64,000 nt of DNA from Methylotenera_A sp044222005 (GTDB lineage: Bacteria; Pseudomonadota; Gammaproteobacteria; Burkholderiales; Methylophilaceae). Position numbers and translations under genes: made by a program. The notes beneath the pieces are model-generated. The model ran no database searches. It had not been told where the DNA came from and saw only the letters and a program-made list of their open reading frames with translations. Each line of letters starts with the position of its first letter. Position 1 is the stretch's first letter. The stretch spans positions 49,624-113,623 of the forward strand of contig JBGANY010000006.1 of assembly GCA_044222005.1 (NCBI GenBank), in the 5' to 3' direction. This document shows, in pieces, positions 17,809 to 25,865 of this stretch.

Positions 17809-18384
17809 TTACATGTGTAATATTTCATTTAGTGAGCTCGATTTTTTACGATTACAGGTACGACAGAGAAGGCGTAAATTTGCAGTAGTTGTAGGGCCAC
17901 CTTTTGAGAATGGAATTATATGGTCAAATTCAATTTGGTCATCAGGAACATACTGATGACAGGTTTGGCAAACGTGATTGTCTCTACGAACTACTTGTAA
18001 CATTACGCTCCTTGGGATTTTTCTTCCTTCCGCACGACCTTCAATAGTTTCTGTTCCACCACTTTGTACAAAAAAAACTGGGCAAGCATGACCAAATATT
18101 CTGCAACCCACTTCTGCATAGTGTTCGTTAACAAACGGCTCATTTTCTGGGTCTAATAAGTTTAGTAACCTAGAATAATCATGTATATCTTCTGGTGTGA
18201 TTGATTTTAGGCTTTTAATCTCGTTAAGTACTTCTTTATATCTGCCTCCAGTAACAATATTAGTTGGCTCATGGTTTGGGTTAGCGTGAGGAAAGAACTC
18301 AACGAGAGGACCATATGGGCAATACTTGAGCTCCCAGCAGGGTTTGCATACTGAACCTTTAGGAAATTTAGTTCGTTTTGCCAT
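17809..18384 (-). CDS. Cassette-encoded HNH endonuclease
   Basis: 191 residues. The C-terminal HNH domain has zinc-type pairs C139/C142 and C174/C177, and the catalytic ββα core with D154-H155 and N169 (FDHIIPFSKGG and TTANLRLLCRTCNRKK). The N-terminus carries C13, C16 and C22, a possible second metal site, then a helical region of unknown role. HNH proteins of this size cut DNA in restriction, anti-phage or homing settings; which one applies here is not visible. The gene is AT-rich compared with all neighbours and is bordered by exact integron core sites. Confidence 0.82.
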   Translation of the reverse strand: MAKRTKFPKGSVCKPCWELKYCPYGPLVEFFPHANPNHEPTNIVTGGRYKEVLNEIKSLKSITPEDIHDYSRLLNLLDPENEPFVNEHYAEVGCRIFGHACPVFFVQSGGTETIEGRAEGRKIPRSVMLQVVRRDNHVCQTCHQYVPDDQIEFDHIIPFSKGGPTTTANLRLLCRTCNRKKSSSLNEILHM

Positions 18385-18401
18385 AAGCTCTAACGTAAAA
18401 T

Positions 18402-18421
18402 ATACACCGATTTAGGTGTAT
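18402..18421 (-). terminator. Weak hairpin after the M48 protease gene
   Basis: ATACACC and GGTGTAT (minus-strand order) pair around a 6-base loop, followed by ATTTTAC. It may end the protease transcript. It lies directly beside the core site of cassette 1, so the cassettes may have entered at this hairpin. Confidence 0.45.
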
Positions 18422-18436
18422 AACTTGGCAGGGGTC

Positions 18437-20008
18437 TCATTTCGCCAACTCTGCCGCTTCAACCACCACTCTGTATAGCTGCGCTTCCTGCGGGGTTTTA
18501 ACTTTTTCGCCCACAGCCACTTGGTTACGTTTGCCCGGTTGTACACCATTGATAATCATCGGCTGGCTTTGGCCAATGGCACGGCCGGTTTTGGCATCGT
18601 ATTTCACCACGCGTACTTGCACGCGCCCAACGGGTACGGAGGTTGCGTTTTCGACCACGGCAAACAGGTTGCCACTGTTATCGGCCTGCGCGCCGGAGCG
18701 GATGTATTTGCTAGGGTTGCGCGGTAAATCAAGGTGTACGAGGCGCTCTCCTGCCTGTTTGCCGATTTCTGAGTTTGAGCTTGCCGCTATCTGGTAGTGC
18801 TGCAAGGCCAGGTCGGTTTCACCGCGGCTTTCTGCAATGTCACCCAGCAAAGCATGGCCTGGCGCGGTAGGCAGCAGCTCATTGGCACGCTTTAGAAAAG
18901 GCTCGGCCTCGGCTTTTTTGCCCATGTTAAATAGCGCAATGCCGCTTTGCACATGCGGTTTAAAGTAATCCGGCTGCATTTTAATGGCTTTGTCGTAGTA
19001 AGCCAGCGCTTCTTGCGGCTTTTTCTGCGTTAATGCAATGTCACCCAGAAGCTCCTGAAAGCGCGCTTCACGAGGCTCGCCCGCAATGGCTTTTTGCGCA
19101 AGGCTGCTTGCAGTTGCAGTATCACCTTTTTTAAGCGCGGCAATCGCGTCACCATAGGCTTTGTAGGCAGGTTGTGTAGCTTTTACGTGAGCAGTTTTCT
19201 GCGCATAAACCTCTTTGCCCATTTCTCCACCGGCGCCAAGTTTTGCCAGCGTGACTTTATTAGCGGCTACCCGCTCTGGCGAAGGCGGGTGGCTGGCAAA
19301 CAGGCCCGTTAGCCAATTGCTTTCCTTGTTGGCACTCAGGCGTACAAAGGTTTCCTGCAGGGCGACAGCAGCAGCTGGGTCGTAGCCGGCTTTTTTCATG
19401 TATTTCATGCCGTAGTAATCAGATTCTGATTCAGCATCGCGCCCGTATTTGCTCGAGATAAGCTGTGCGCCAAGCTGCGAGGCGCCTACCGCCAGATTGG
19501 CATAATCGGTATTTTGCGTGCCAATGCCCACTGCGATCATCGCGCCTTGCAGAAACACGCCGCGCTCCATGCTTTTTGCGCCGTGGCGGGCGGCGGCATG
19601 CACAATCTCGTGGCCCATGACTGCGGCAAGTTCGGCTTCGCTATTCAACTCGTATAACAAGCCGCGGTTAAACGCGATTTTGCCGCCCGGCATCGCCCAA
19701 GCGTTAGGCACGGAATCGTTCAGCACTACAAATTCGTATGGAAGTTCTGGCCTGTCCGACACCGCACCCAGACGCTTGCCGATACCTTGCACATAGGCAG
19801 TAAGCTCGGGGTCGATAATGTAATCGCCGCCTTGTGATTGGCGCGCAGGGGAGTAATTTTGCTTGCCGATTTCAATTTCTTTGGCTTCTGATACAAACTG
19901 AATCTCTTTTTTCTTGGTGACAGGGTTGGTGCCGCATGCGGTGATGGTTACACTTAAAAAAACCGCCAAAGAAACATTAAGGCAAAATGAAGAATATTTT
20001 TTTAACAT
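18437..20008 (-). CDS. M48 metalloprotease lipoprotein with TPR repeats (BepA-like)
   Basis: 523 residues. A lipoprotein signal ends ITAC at about residues 22-25. The zinc motif HEIVH starts at H133, and ESESDYYG supplies the third ligand Glu. Residues about 280-420 are tetratricopeptide repeats (ALAYYDKAIKMQPDYFKPH; KAEAEPFLKRANELLPTAPGHALLGD). The order protease then TPR is that of E. coli BepA (YfgC), which degrades or helps mature LptD at the BAM complex. A C-terminal extension of about 90 residues goes beyond the TPR part. BamE lies 600 bases away on the other strand, in keeping with an outer-membrane quality role. Confidence 0.85.
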   Translation of the reverse strand: MLKKYSSFCLNVSLAVFLSVTITACGTNPVTKKKEIQFVSEAKEIEIGKQNYSPARQSQGGDYIIDPELTAYVQGIGKRLGAVSDRPELPYEFVVLNDSVPNAWAMPGGKIAFNRGLLYELNSEAELAAVMGHEIVHAAARHGAKSMERGVFLQGAMIAVGIGTQNTDYANLAVGASQLGAQLISSKYGRDAESESDYYGMKYMKKAGYDPAAAVALQETFVRLSANKESNWLTGLFASHPPSPERVAANKVTLAKLGAGGEMGKEVYAQKTAHVKATQPAYKAYGDAIAALKKGDTATASSLAQKAIAGEPREARFQELLGDIALTQKKPQEALAYYDKAIKMQPDYFKPHVQSGIALFNMGKKAEAEPFLKRANELLPTAPGHALLGDIAESRGETDLALQHYQIAASSNSEIGKQAGERLVHLDLPRNPSKYIRSGAQADNSGNLFAVVENATSVPVGRVQVRVVKYDAKTGRAIGQSQPMIINGVQPGKRNQVAVGEKVKTPQEAQLYRVVVEAAELAK

Positions 20009-20067
20009 GATGCACTCCCTAAAAATTTAAGTAACGCTTTTATTGTTAATTCGAACTACATAGGCAA

Positions 20068-20493
20068 TTAATTTTTATGTGGGCACGGCTTTTTGGTGCA
20101 ATCGGCATAAATATAAAGCGAATGTTCATGAATCTTGAATCCGCGTTCTTTGGCTGCCTTGTGTTGCAGCTTTTCGATTTCCTCATCGCAAAATTCTTCC
20201 ACATGGCCGCATTGCAAGCACACGATATGGTCATGGTGATGGCCTTCGTTCAGCTCAAACACTGCTTTGCCGCTTTCAAAATGGTGGCGCAGCAAAAGCC
20301 CCGCTTGCTCAAATTGCGTCAACACTCGATATACGGTAGCCAGGCCGACATCTTCGCCGGTGGTAATTAAAATTTTGTAGATATCTTCGGCCGACAAATG
20401 GCGCTCAGTGCTGTTTTCAAACAGCTCCAGAATCTTCAATCTAGGCAGAGTAGCCTTAAGGCCGGCGTTCTTTAAATCTTTTTGGTCATGCAT
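20068..20493 (-). CDS. fur: Ferric uptake regulator Fur
   Basis: 141 residues from the ATG at 20493 (MHDQKDLKNAGLKATLPRLKI), which matches the usual Fur start; an upstream extension in the same frame is not used. The N-terminal winged helix is followed by the metal-binding part, with HHHDHIVCLQCGHVEEFCDEEIE holding the histidines and the CxxC. It represses iron-uptake genes when loaded with Fe2+. The divergent neighbour is bamE, an arrangement common in beta- and gammaproteobacteria. I could not identify a convincing Fur box in the short shared region. Confidence 0.93.
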   Translation of the reverse strand: MHDQKDLKNAGLKATLPRLKILELFENSTERHLSAEDIYKILITTGEDVGLATVYRVLTQFEQAGLLLRHHFESGKAVFELNEGHHHDHIVCLQCGHVEEFCDEEIEKLQHKAAKERGFKIHEHSLYIYADCTKKPCPHKN

Positions 20494-20600
20494 CGTAATG
20501 TGCCCAAGAATAATGATTAGGGTTAACTTTATGGTTTTAGGGTTGCACCCATCGTGGTATATTAACGCCAATTCAGTAATAAGTCATTCGCCCAAAAATC

Positions 20601-21614
20601 ATGCATTATTTTATAAAATCGTTGTTTGCGTTACTCATTGCCTGCAGTGTCGTGCTTACGGGCTGTGGTTCCAGCGTGCCTATGGTCAAGCCGTTTAAGA
20701 TGGATATTCAGCAGGGCAATGTGGTCACATCCAAGATGCTGCTGCAACTACGCCCCGGTATGACCAAATCGCAGGTGCGCTTTATTATGGGCACGCCGCT
20801 GATTGTGGATAGTTTCCACAACAACCGCTGGGATTATTTCTATCAACTGCGTCAAGCCGGCAAGGTGGTTGAGCAGCGTCGTGTGATTCTGGAGTTTGAA
20901 AAAGATCTGCTGGCGCGCGTGCGTGGCGACGTGGTGCCCCAGGGCGCAGCAGGTGCGGCTGCTGGCGCAGAGGCGGGCGCTGTGACGCTGCCGAAATCGA
21001 TCGAGCCAAAACCAAAAGAAAAAGGGCTGATGGATAAGCTGAAATTCTGGGAGAAAGACGAAAAAGCGCCTGCGACCAAACCGGCGGAGGCAAAACCAGC
21101 AGAGGCTATGCCGATGGAAATGCCAAAAACCGTGACTCCAGAGATGCCCGCAACGGAGGCTGTCGAACCGGCGCAAGAAGCGCCATCCCTGCTGGTGGTG
21201 CCGATTGAGATTGCACCCGCAGCCGACGCGCCGGCAGATAAAGCGCCAGCAGTTGAGATCCCAAAAGCAGAAGCCCCGGCAGTTGAAAAGCAGGCAGTTG
21301 AAGTGCCGGCGGTTAAAGCACCTCAAGTTGAGGAGCTAAAGGTTGTGCCGCCACCAAAGGTTGTGCCACCTAAAGTGGAGATTAAAGAGCCAGTGCCGGA
21401 AGCGCCGAGTCAGCCAGCTGCAAAACAAGATGAGTCTTTAATATTCAGGCTGGACAGAAATCTGGATGATAAAAATATTGAAACAGGGCCCAAAGACGCT
21501 GCACCGGCAGGAGCTGACAGCAAAGCCAAGCCGAAAAAAGTAGAGCAAGCGCCGCCGCCAGAAGAGGCAGAACCTGGCTATTTTGAACGGATGCTGGAAA
21601 AGATTGGTTTTTGA
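20601..21614 (+). CDS. bamE: BamE lipoprotein with a very long Pro/Ala/Glu/Lys-rich tail
   Basis: 337 residues; most BamE proteins have about 110-180. Lipobox LTGC puts the lipidated cysteine at C22. Residues about 25-114 are the BamE/SmpA fold (LRPGMTKSQVRFIMGTP, WDYFYQLRQ, LEFEKDLLARV), which binds phosphatidylglycerol and stabilises BamA-BamD. Residues 115-337 are a low-complexity, charge-rich tail. Inside it are two short sequences with aromatic/hydrophobic spacing, GLMDKLKFWEKDE near 145 and the C-terminal GYFERMLEKIGF. These could be docking helices joined by flexible linker. Next to dapB and fur as in relatives. Confidence 0.88.
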   Translation: MHYFIKSLFALLIACSVVLTGCGSSVPMVKPFKMDIQQGNVVTSKMLLQLRPGMTKSQVRFIMGTPLIVDSFHNNRWDYFYQLRQAGKVVEQRRVILEFEKDLLARVRGDVVPQGAAGAAAGAEAGAVTLPKSIEPKPKEKGLMDKLKFWEKDEKAPATKPAEAKPAEAMPMEMPKTVTPEMPATEAVEPAQEAPSLLVVPIEIAPAADAPADKAPAVEIPKAEAPAVEKQAVEVPAVKAPQVEELKVVPPPKVVPPKVEIKEPVPEAPSQPAAKQDESLIFRLDRNLDDKNIETGPKDAAPAGADSKAKPKKVEQAPPPEEAEPGYFERMLEKIGF

Positions 21615-21637
21615 TTTTTTAAAATTACAGACGAAAC

Positions 21638-22441
21638 ATGAAAACTAAAATCGTGATTGCAGGCGCCACCGGGCGCATGGGGCATGCGCTGTTGCAAGGC
21701 GTGTTTGAGGATGAAAGTTTGCAGCTTTACGGCGCGCTGGATCGTGCCGGCAGCCCTAATATCGGCCGCGATGCAGGTGAGTTGTTCGGCAAAAACACAG
21801 GCGTGTATATCAGCGCTGATGCAGACAAAACGCTGCAAGGCGCGGATGTGTTGATTGATTTTACCCGCCCTGAGGCCAGCATGGATTATCTGGAAATCTG
21901 CCAGCGTCATCATGTGAAGCATATCATCGGCACGACAGGCTTTACGGTCGAGCATAAAGCCAGAATAGCAGCGGCCTCCAAACAAATCGCTATCGTGTTC
22001 GCGCCCAACATGAGTGTGGGTGTAACCCTCCTGATTAATCTGGTAGAGCAAGCCGCCAAAGTGTTGGGCGATGGCTACGATATTGAAGTGGTGGAGATGC
22101 ACCACCGCCATAAAATTGATGCGCCCTCCGGTACCGCGCTGCGCTTGGGCGATGCGGCTGCGCAAGGCTTGGGTCAGGAGCTTAAAGACTGCGCCATCTA
22201 CGCGCGTGAAGGTGTCACAGGTGAACGTGAGGCAGGAAAAATAGGCTTTGCAACGCTACGCGGCGGCGATGTGGTGGGCGACCATACGGTGATGTTTGCT
22301 GGCGCTGGAGAGCGCGTGGAGTTGACACATAAAGCCAGTAGCCGCTCCACGTTTGCCTTGGGCGCATTGCGTGCAGCCAAGTTTTTGAGCGATAAAAAAA
22401 CTGGTTTGTATGATATGCGCGATGTGCTGAATTTGCGTTAA
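21638..22441 (+). CDS. dapB: 4-hydroxy-tetrahydrodipicolinate reductase
   Basis: 267 residues. The N-terminal VIAGATGRMGHALL is the NAD(P)H loop, and the EMHHRHKIDAPSGTALRLGDAA segment is the DapB signature with catalytic His/His and Lys. It reduces HTPA to tetrahydrodipicolinate in the lysine and diaminopimelate pathway, in the cytoplasm. It follows bamE after 23 bases. In many betaproteobacteria carA comes next; here an Mg2+ ATPase and a DUF2238 gene lie in between. Confidence 0.96.
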   Translation: MKTKIVIAGATGRMGHALLQGVFEDESLQLYGALDRAGSPNIGRDAGELFGKNTGVYISADADKTLQGADVLIDFTRPEASMDYLEICQRHHVKHIIGTTGFTVEHKARIAAASKQIAIVFAPNMSVGVTLLINLVEQAAKVLGDGYDIEVVEMHHRHKIDAPSGTALRLGDAAAQGLGQELKDCAIYAREGVTGEREAGKIGFATLRGGDVVGDHTVMFAGAGERVELTHKASSRSTFALGALRAAKFLSDKKTGLYDMRDVLNLR

Positions 22442-22449
22442 CTGCGTAT

Positions 22450-25068
22450 ATGCTGGGTACTCAATCTGTAATTAGGGAGTACAAAATTTCTGATAAGCTT
22501 CATCAATATGCCAGACTAGAAGTCTCTGAGGCATTACTAAAACTGGGTTCGTCAGCAGAAGGACTCTCAGTCACTGAGGCCAAGAAAAGGCTCGCAAAAT
22601 TTGGCCTTAATGTAGTTGCGAGCGAAAAACAGAAATCTCTTTTTCTTCGGTTTCTAAGTTATTTCATCAGCCCCTTACCCTTGTTGTTGCTTGGGTTGTC
22701 ATTGGTGGCGATTTTTACGGGTGAGATCAGAGGTGCGGAGGTGATTGCGCTGATGGTTGTCTTTTCTACTACCCTTGCCTTTTTTCAGGAATATCGTTCA
22801 AGCAAGGCTGCAGAAAGTCTGCGATCGTTGGTTAGTTCAACAGCCTCGGTACTTCGACAAGTCCCTCCTGCAGTTACCAGTCAACTCATCGAAATTGATT
22901 TTAGTCGGCTTGTGCCGGGCGATATCGTACATTTGTCAGCTGGGGACATGATTCCGGCAGACATGCGGATTATCTTCGCCAAAGACCTGTTCGTGAATCA
23001 GTCCTCGCTGACGGGCGAGTCCATGCCAGTTGAAAAACATGCTGGAAATGATCTATCAACTAAAACCAGTATTCCAGAATTGCCGAATATCTGCTTCATG
23101 GGCACCAATGTGCTTTCAGGAACTGCTGTTGCTGTTGTGGTGGCAACCGGAGGCCATACTTTTTTTGGTTCGATTGCTTCCACTATCGTAGGAGAAAGGG
23201 AACTCACCAACTTTGACCTGGGTATCCAGAAATATATCGGACTCATTATCCGCATCATGATGGTGATGGTCCCGGCAGTGTTTCTGATCAATGGTTTTAT
23301 CAAGGGTAACTGGATGGAGGCGCTGTTGTTTGCCTCCGCTGTTGCAGTTGGATTGGCTCCGGAAATGTTGCCGATGCTGGTCACCATAAACCTTGCTAAA
23401 GGTGCAATGGCGATGTCGCGTAAAAAAGTTATCGTCAAGCGGCTGAACGCCATCCAGAATTTTGGCGCGATGGATATTCTATGCGCTGACAAAACCGGCA
23501 CGCTTACCCAGGATAAAGTAATTCTGGAAAGGCATGTCGATATCACAGGCGAGGAAGATGACAGGGTGCTTGAATATGCCTATTTGAATAGTCATTACCA
23601 ATCTGGGCTAAAAAATTTACTGGATATTGCTGTACTTGAGCATGCCGAGGTTCACAAGAAGCTGCATGACGCTAGTTTTTATCAGAAAGTGGATGAAATC
23701 CCTTTTGATTTCCAGCGAAGGCGCATGTCCGTCATTGTCGAAAAAGATAGAAACTCCCATTTGTTGATTTGCAAAGGAGCCGTCGAGGAAATTTTCAGCG
23801 TCTGTGATCGAATGCAAGTGGGTGGAGAAATCCTTCCGCTCAATCCGCTTCACGTAAAAGACGCCCATACTGTCGTGAATGACCTGAATGCTGATGGCTT
23901 TCGCGTGATTGCCGTGGCGTATAAGGAGGTAGACTCTGGCCCGGCAATCTACGAGCCAGAAGATGAAGCCAATCTGATTCTTAGCGGTTTCATTGCCTTT
24001 CTTGATCCACCAAAAGAATCGGCGGCCCCTGCCCTTGCAAGCCTTTTGAAATATGGCGTTACAGTCAAGATATTGACGGGCGATAATGATGTGGTGAGCC
24101 GCAAAATTTGTCATGACGTTGGTCTGGCAGTGGATAAAATTTCCCTGGGTAGCCAGATCGAACAGATGACGGACTTACAGCTGGCGGAAGAGGTTGAGAA
24201 TGTAACTGTCTTTGCAAAACTCTCACCCCAGCAAAAAGCACGCGTCATTAAAGCTTTGCAGGCAAATGACCATGTGGTGGGGTTTATGGGGGATGGCATC
24301 AATGATGGCCCAGCGCTTAAAACGGCCGATGTCGGCATTTCTGTCGATACCGCCGTCGATATCGCTAAAGAGTCTGCCGATATTATTCTGCTGGAAAAGA
24401 ATTTGCTGGTCATCAAGGACGGTGTTGTCGAGGGGCGAAAAGTATTCGGCAATATCATCAAATATATCAAAATGAGCGCCAGCTCGAATTTTGGCAACAT
24501 GTTCAGCGTGCTTGGTGCCAGCGCCTTCCTGCCTTTTCTGCCGATGGCGCCTGTGCAAATTATGTTTAATAATCTGCTGTACGACTTTTCCCAAACGTCA
24601 GTCGCTACAGATCATGTTGACGATGAGTATATCTCGCAGCCGCGCAAATGGGAGATTACCAACATCGCTAGATATATCTTTACAATTGGCCCAATCAGTT
24701 CAATTTTTGACTACGTCACATTTGGTTTGATGTGGTTTATATTTGATTGCACTGTCCCGGAGCGCGCCGGATTATTCCAGACAGCCTGGTTTGTAGAGTC
24801 GCTGCTCTCGCAAACCCTGATTGTGCATGTGATTCGAACTGGAAGGATTCCTTTTCTGCAAAGCAAGCCCAGTTTGCCTTTGATGGTTACAACTTTGTCT
24901 ATCTGCGTGCTGGGAGCATATCTGCCTTATTCGGCCTTTGCGACTAATCTGCAAATGACACCATTGCCAGCGATGTTCTGGCTTTATCTGGTATTTATCC
25001 TGATGGTTTATCTGGGATTAACCCAGCTTGTAAAAGCTTTTCTTATCAAGCGATTCGGATTGAGTTAG
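22450..25068 (+). CDS. mgtA: Magnesium-translocating P-type ATPase (P3B)
   Basis: 872 residues, in the MgtA/MgtB range. It has TGES near residue 187 (actuator), phosphorylation Asp347 in DKTGTLTQ, GDGINDGPAL near 615 and the C-terminal membrane block with SSNFGNMFSVLGASAFLPFLPM, a signature of P3B Mg2+ pumps. It moves Mg2+ inward with ATP. The start at 22450 is 8 bases after dapB and has no visible ribosome-binding site, so either coupling or a later start is possible. I saw no mgtA-like leader, as there is no room for one. Confidence 0.88.
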   Translation: MLGTQSVIREYKISDKLHQYARLEVSEALLKLGSSAEGLSVTEAKKRLAKFGLNVVASEKQKSLFLRFLSYFISPLPLLLLGLSLVAIFTGEIRGAEVIALMVVFSTTLAFFQEYRSSKAAESLRSLVSSTASVLRQVPPAVTSQLIEIDFSRLVPGDIVHLSAGDMIPADMRIIFAKDLFVNQSSLTGESMPVEKHAGNDLSTKTSIPELPNICFMGTNVLSGTAVAVVVATGGHTFFGSIASTIVGERELTNFDLGIQKYIGLIIRIMMVMVPAVFLINGFIKGNWMEALLFASAVAVGLAPEMLPMLVTINLAKGAMAMSRKKVIVKRLNAIQNFGAMDILCADKTGTLTQDKVILERHVDITGEEDDRVLEYAYLNSHYQSGLKNLLDIAVLEHAEVHKKLHDASFYQKVDEIPFDFQRRRMSVIVEKDRNSHLLICKGAVEEIFSVCDRMQVGGEILPLNPLHVKDAHTVVNDLNADGFRVIAVAYKEVDSGPAIYEPEDEANLILSGFIAFLDPPKESAAPALASLLKYGVTVKILTGDNDVVSRKICHDVGLAVDKISLGSQIEQMTDLQLAEEVENVTVFAKLSPQQKARVIKALQANDHVVGFMGDGINDGPALKTADVGISVDTAVDIAKESADIILLEKNLLVIKDGVVEGRKVFGNIIKYIKMSASSNFGNMFSVLGASAFLPFLPMAPVQIMFNNLLYDFSQTSVATDHVDDEYISQPRKWEITNIARYIFTIGPISSIFDYVTFGLMWFIFDCTVPERAGLFQTAWFVESLLSQTLIVHVIRTGRIPFLQSKPSLPLMVTTLSICVLGAYLPYSAFATNLQMTPLPAMFWLYLVFILMVYLGLTQLVKAFLIKRFGLS

Positions 25069-25092
25069 GAGAATGGAAGCGTTGAAGGAGGT

Positions 25093-25713
25093 TTGATGAA
25101 CAATTGCCGTTATTTATCAATATTAGTTACTAGTTTCATTTTTGTGCTTATTTGGTCGGCCATTCGCCCGCACGATTATTTTACCTGGTTTTTAGAGGTG
25201 TTCCCCGCAATTATCGCGCTGCCAATTTTATTTTTCACTTATAAAAAGTTTCCGTTAACTCAACTGCTCTATATCCTGATCTTGCTGCATGCGTTTATCC
25301 TGATGGTGGGTGGGCATTACACTTATGCCGAGGTGCCGCTTTTTAACTGGCTGCGCGACATGTTTCATTTGGACAGGAATTATTACGACCGCGTTGGGCA
25401 TGTGGCGCAGGGTTTTGTTCCAGCCATGATTGCGCGCGAGATTTTGCTGCGCAATCAAGTGGTGAAGCAGGGCGCATGGCTGTATTTTCTGGTGTGCTGT
25501 ATTAGCCTCAGTATTAGCGCCTTTTACGAATTTCTGGAATGGTGGGTGGCGCGGGCTTCCGGCAGCGATGCGGTGGCATTTCTGGCCACGCAGGGCGATG
25601 TGTGGGATACGCAATGGGATATGTTCTTGGCGCTGGTCGGTGCGATTTGTGCGCAAATTTTGTTGGCGAAATTGCACGATAAGCAACTGCGCCAGATTGA
25701 AACCTTAGCTTGA
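25093..25713 (+). CDS. DUF2238 (YjdF-like) membrane protein, copy 2
   Basis: 206 residues, about six membrane segments, preceded by a strong AAGGAGG ribosome-binding site. It is the paralogue of the 16252-16863 gene; the two share the polar motifs HYTY-EVP, RN-YDR, FYEFLE and QGD-WD. It stands 24 bases after the magnesium ATPase in the same direction, so it may be co-expressed with it. A link to metal or envelope stress would be a guess. The second ATG (25096) is an equally possible start. Confidence 0.8.
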   Translation: MMNNCRYLSILVTSFIFVLIWSAIRPHDYFTWFLEVFPAIIALPILFFTYKKFPLTQLLYILILLHAFILMVGGHYTYAEVPLFNWLRDMFHLDRNYYDRVGHVAQGFVPAMIAREILLRNQVVKQGAWLYFLVCCISLSISAFYEFLEWWVARASGSDAVAFLATQGDVWDTQWDMFLALVGAICAQILLAKLHDKQLRQIETLA

Positions 25714-25738
25714 AATACAGGCCGACTTCCACTATAAT
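25710..25738 (+). promoter_or_regulatory. Strong sigma70 promoter of carAB
   Basis: TTGAAA (25710-25715), 17-base spacer, TATAAT (25733-25738). It overlaps the end of the DUF2238 gene and is followed by a leader of about 120 bases with an attenuator-like hairpin. Confidence 0.7.
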
Positions 25739-25750
25739 TCGTCAATTCTG

Positions 25751-25784
25751 AAACGGGAAGAGTCCAAAAAGCTCCTCCCGTTTT
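25751..25784 (+). terminator. Terminator-like hairpin in the carA leader
   Basis: AAACGGGAAGAG and CTCCTCCCGTTT pair with one mismatch around a 9-base loop and are followed by TTTT. It lies only about 7 bases after the expected transcript start, so it may act as an attenuator for carAB as well as the end of the mgtA-DUF2238 transcript. Confidence 0.6.
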
Positions 25785-25865
25785 GCACATCTACTTCTGA
25801 TAGCTTTGGTAGATACAAGCCAGTAGATAAGAAGTAATGCCGTCATGAAATTTAAGGAGCTTAAG

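Larger units (their letters stand above)
17186..18394 (-). mobile_element. Two integron gene cassettes without integrase (CALIN-like)
   Basis: Read on the minus strand, cassette 1 runs from the core site GTTAGAG (18394-18388) through an HNH gene to an attC beginning CTCTAAC (17805-17799), the exact complement of its own core site. Cassette 2 runs from GTTAGGC (17752-17746) through a small gene to GCCTAAC (17234-17228), again the exact complement. That self-matching is what a circular cassette requires. The attC of cassette 2 is cut off at about 17186. No intI gene is in the window. The HNH cassette is visibly AT-rich and its neighbour GC-rich, as expected for cassettes of separate origin. Confidence 0.82.

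Noticed and set aside
18402..18421. Hairpin beside cassette 1 as an attI or full attC site
   Set aside because: It has no RYYYAAC partner box on its far side, so only a terminator-like hairpin can be supported.
20494..20600. Possible Fur box (AATGATTAG segment) between fur and bamE
   Set aside because: Too few matches to the 19-base consensus to claim a site.
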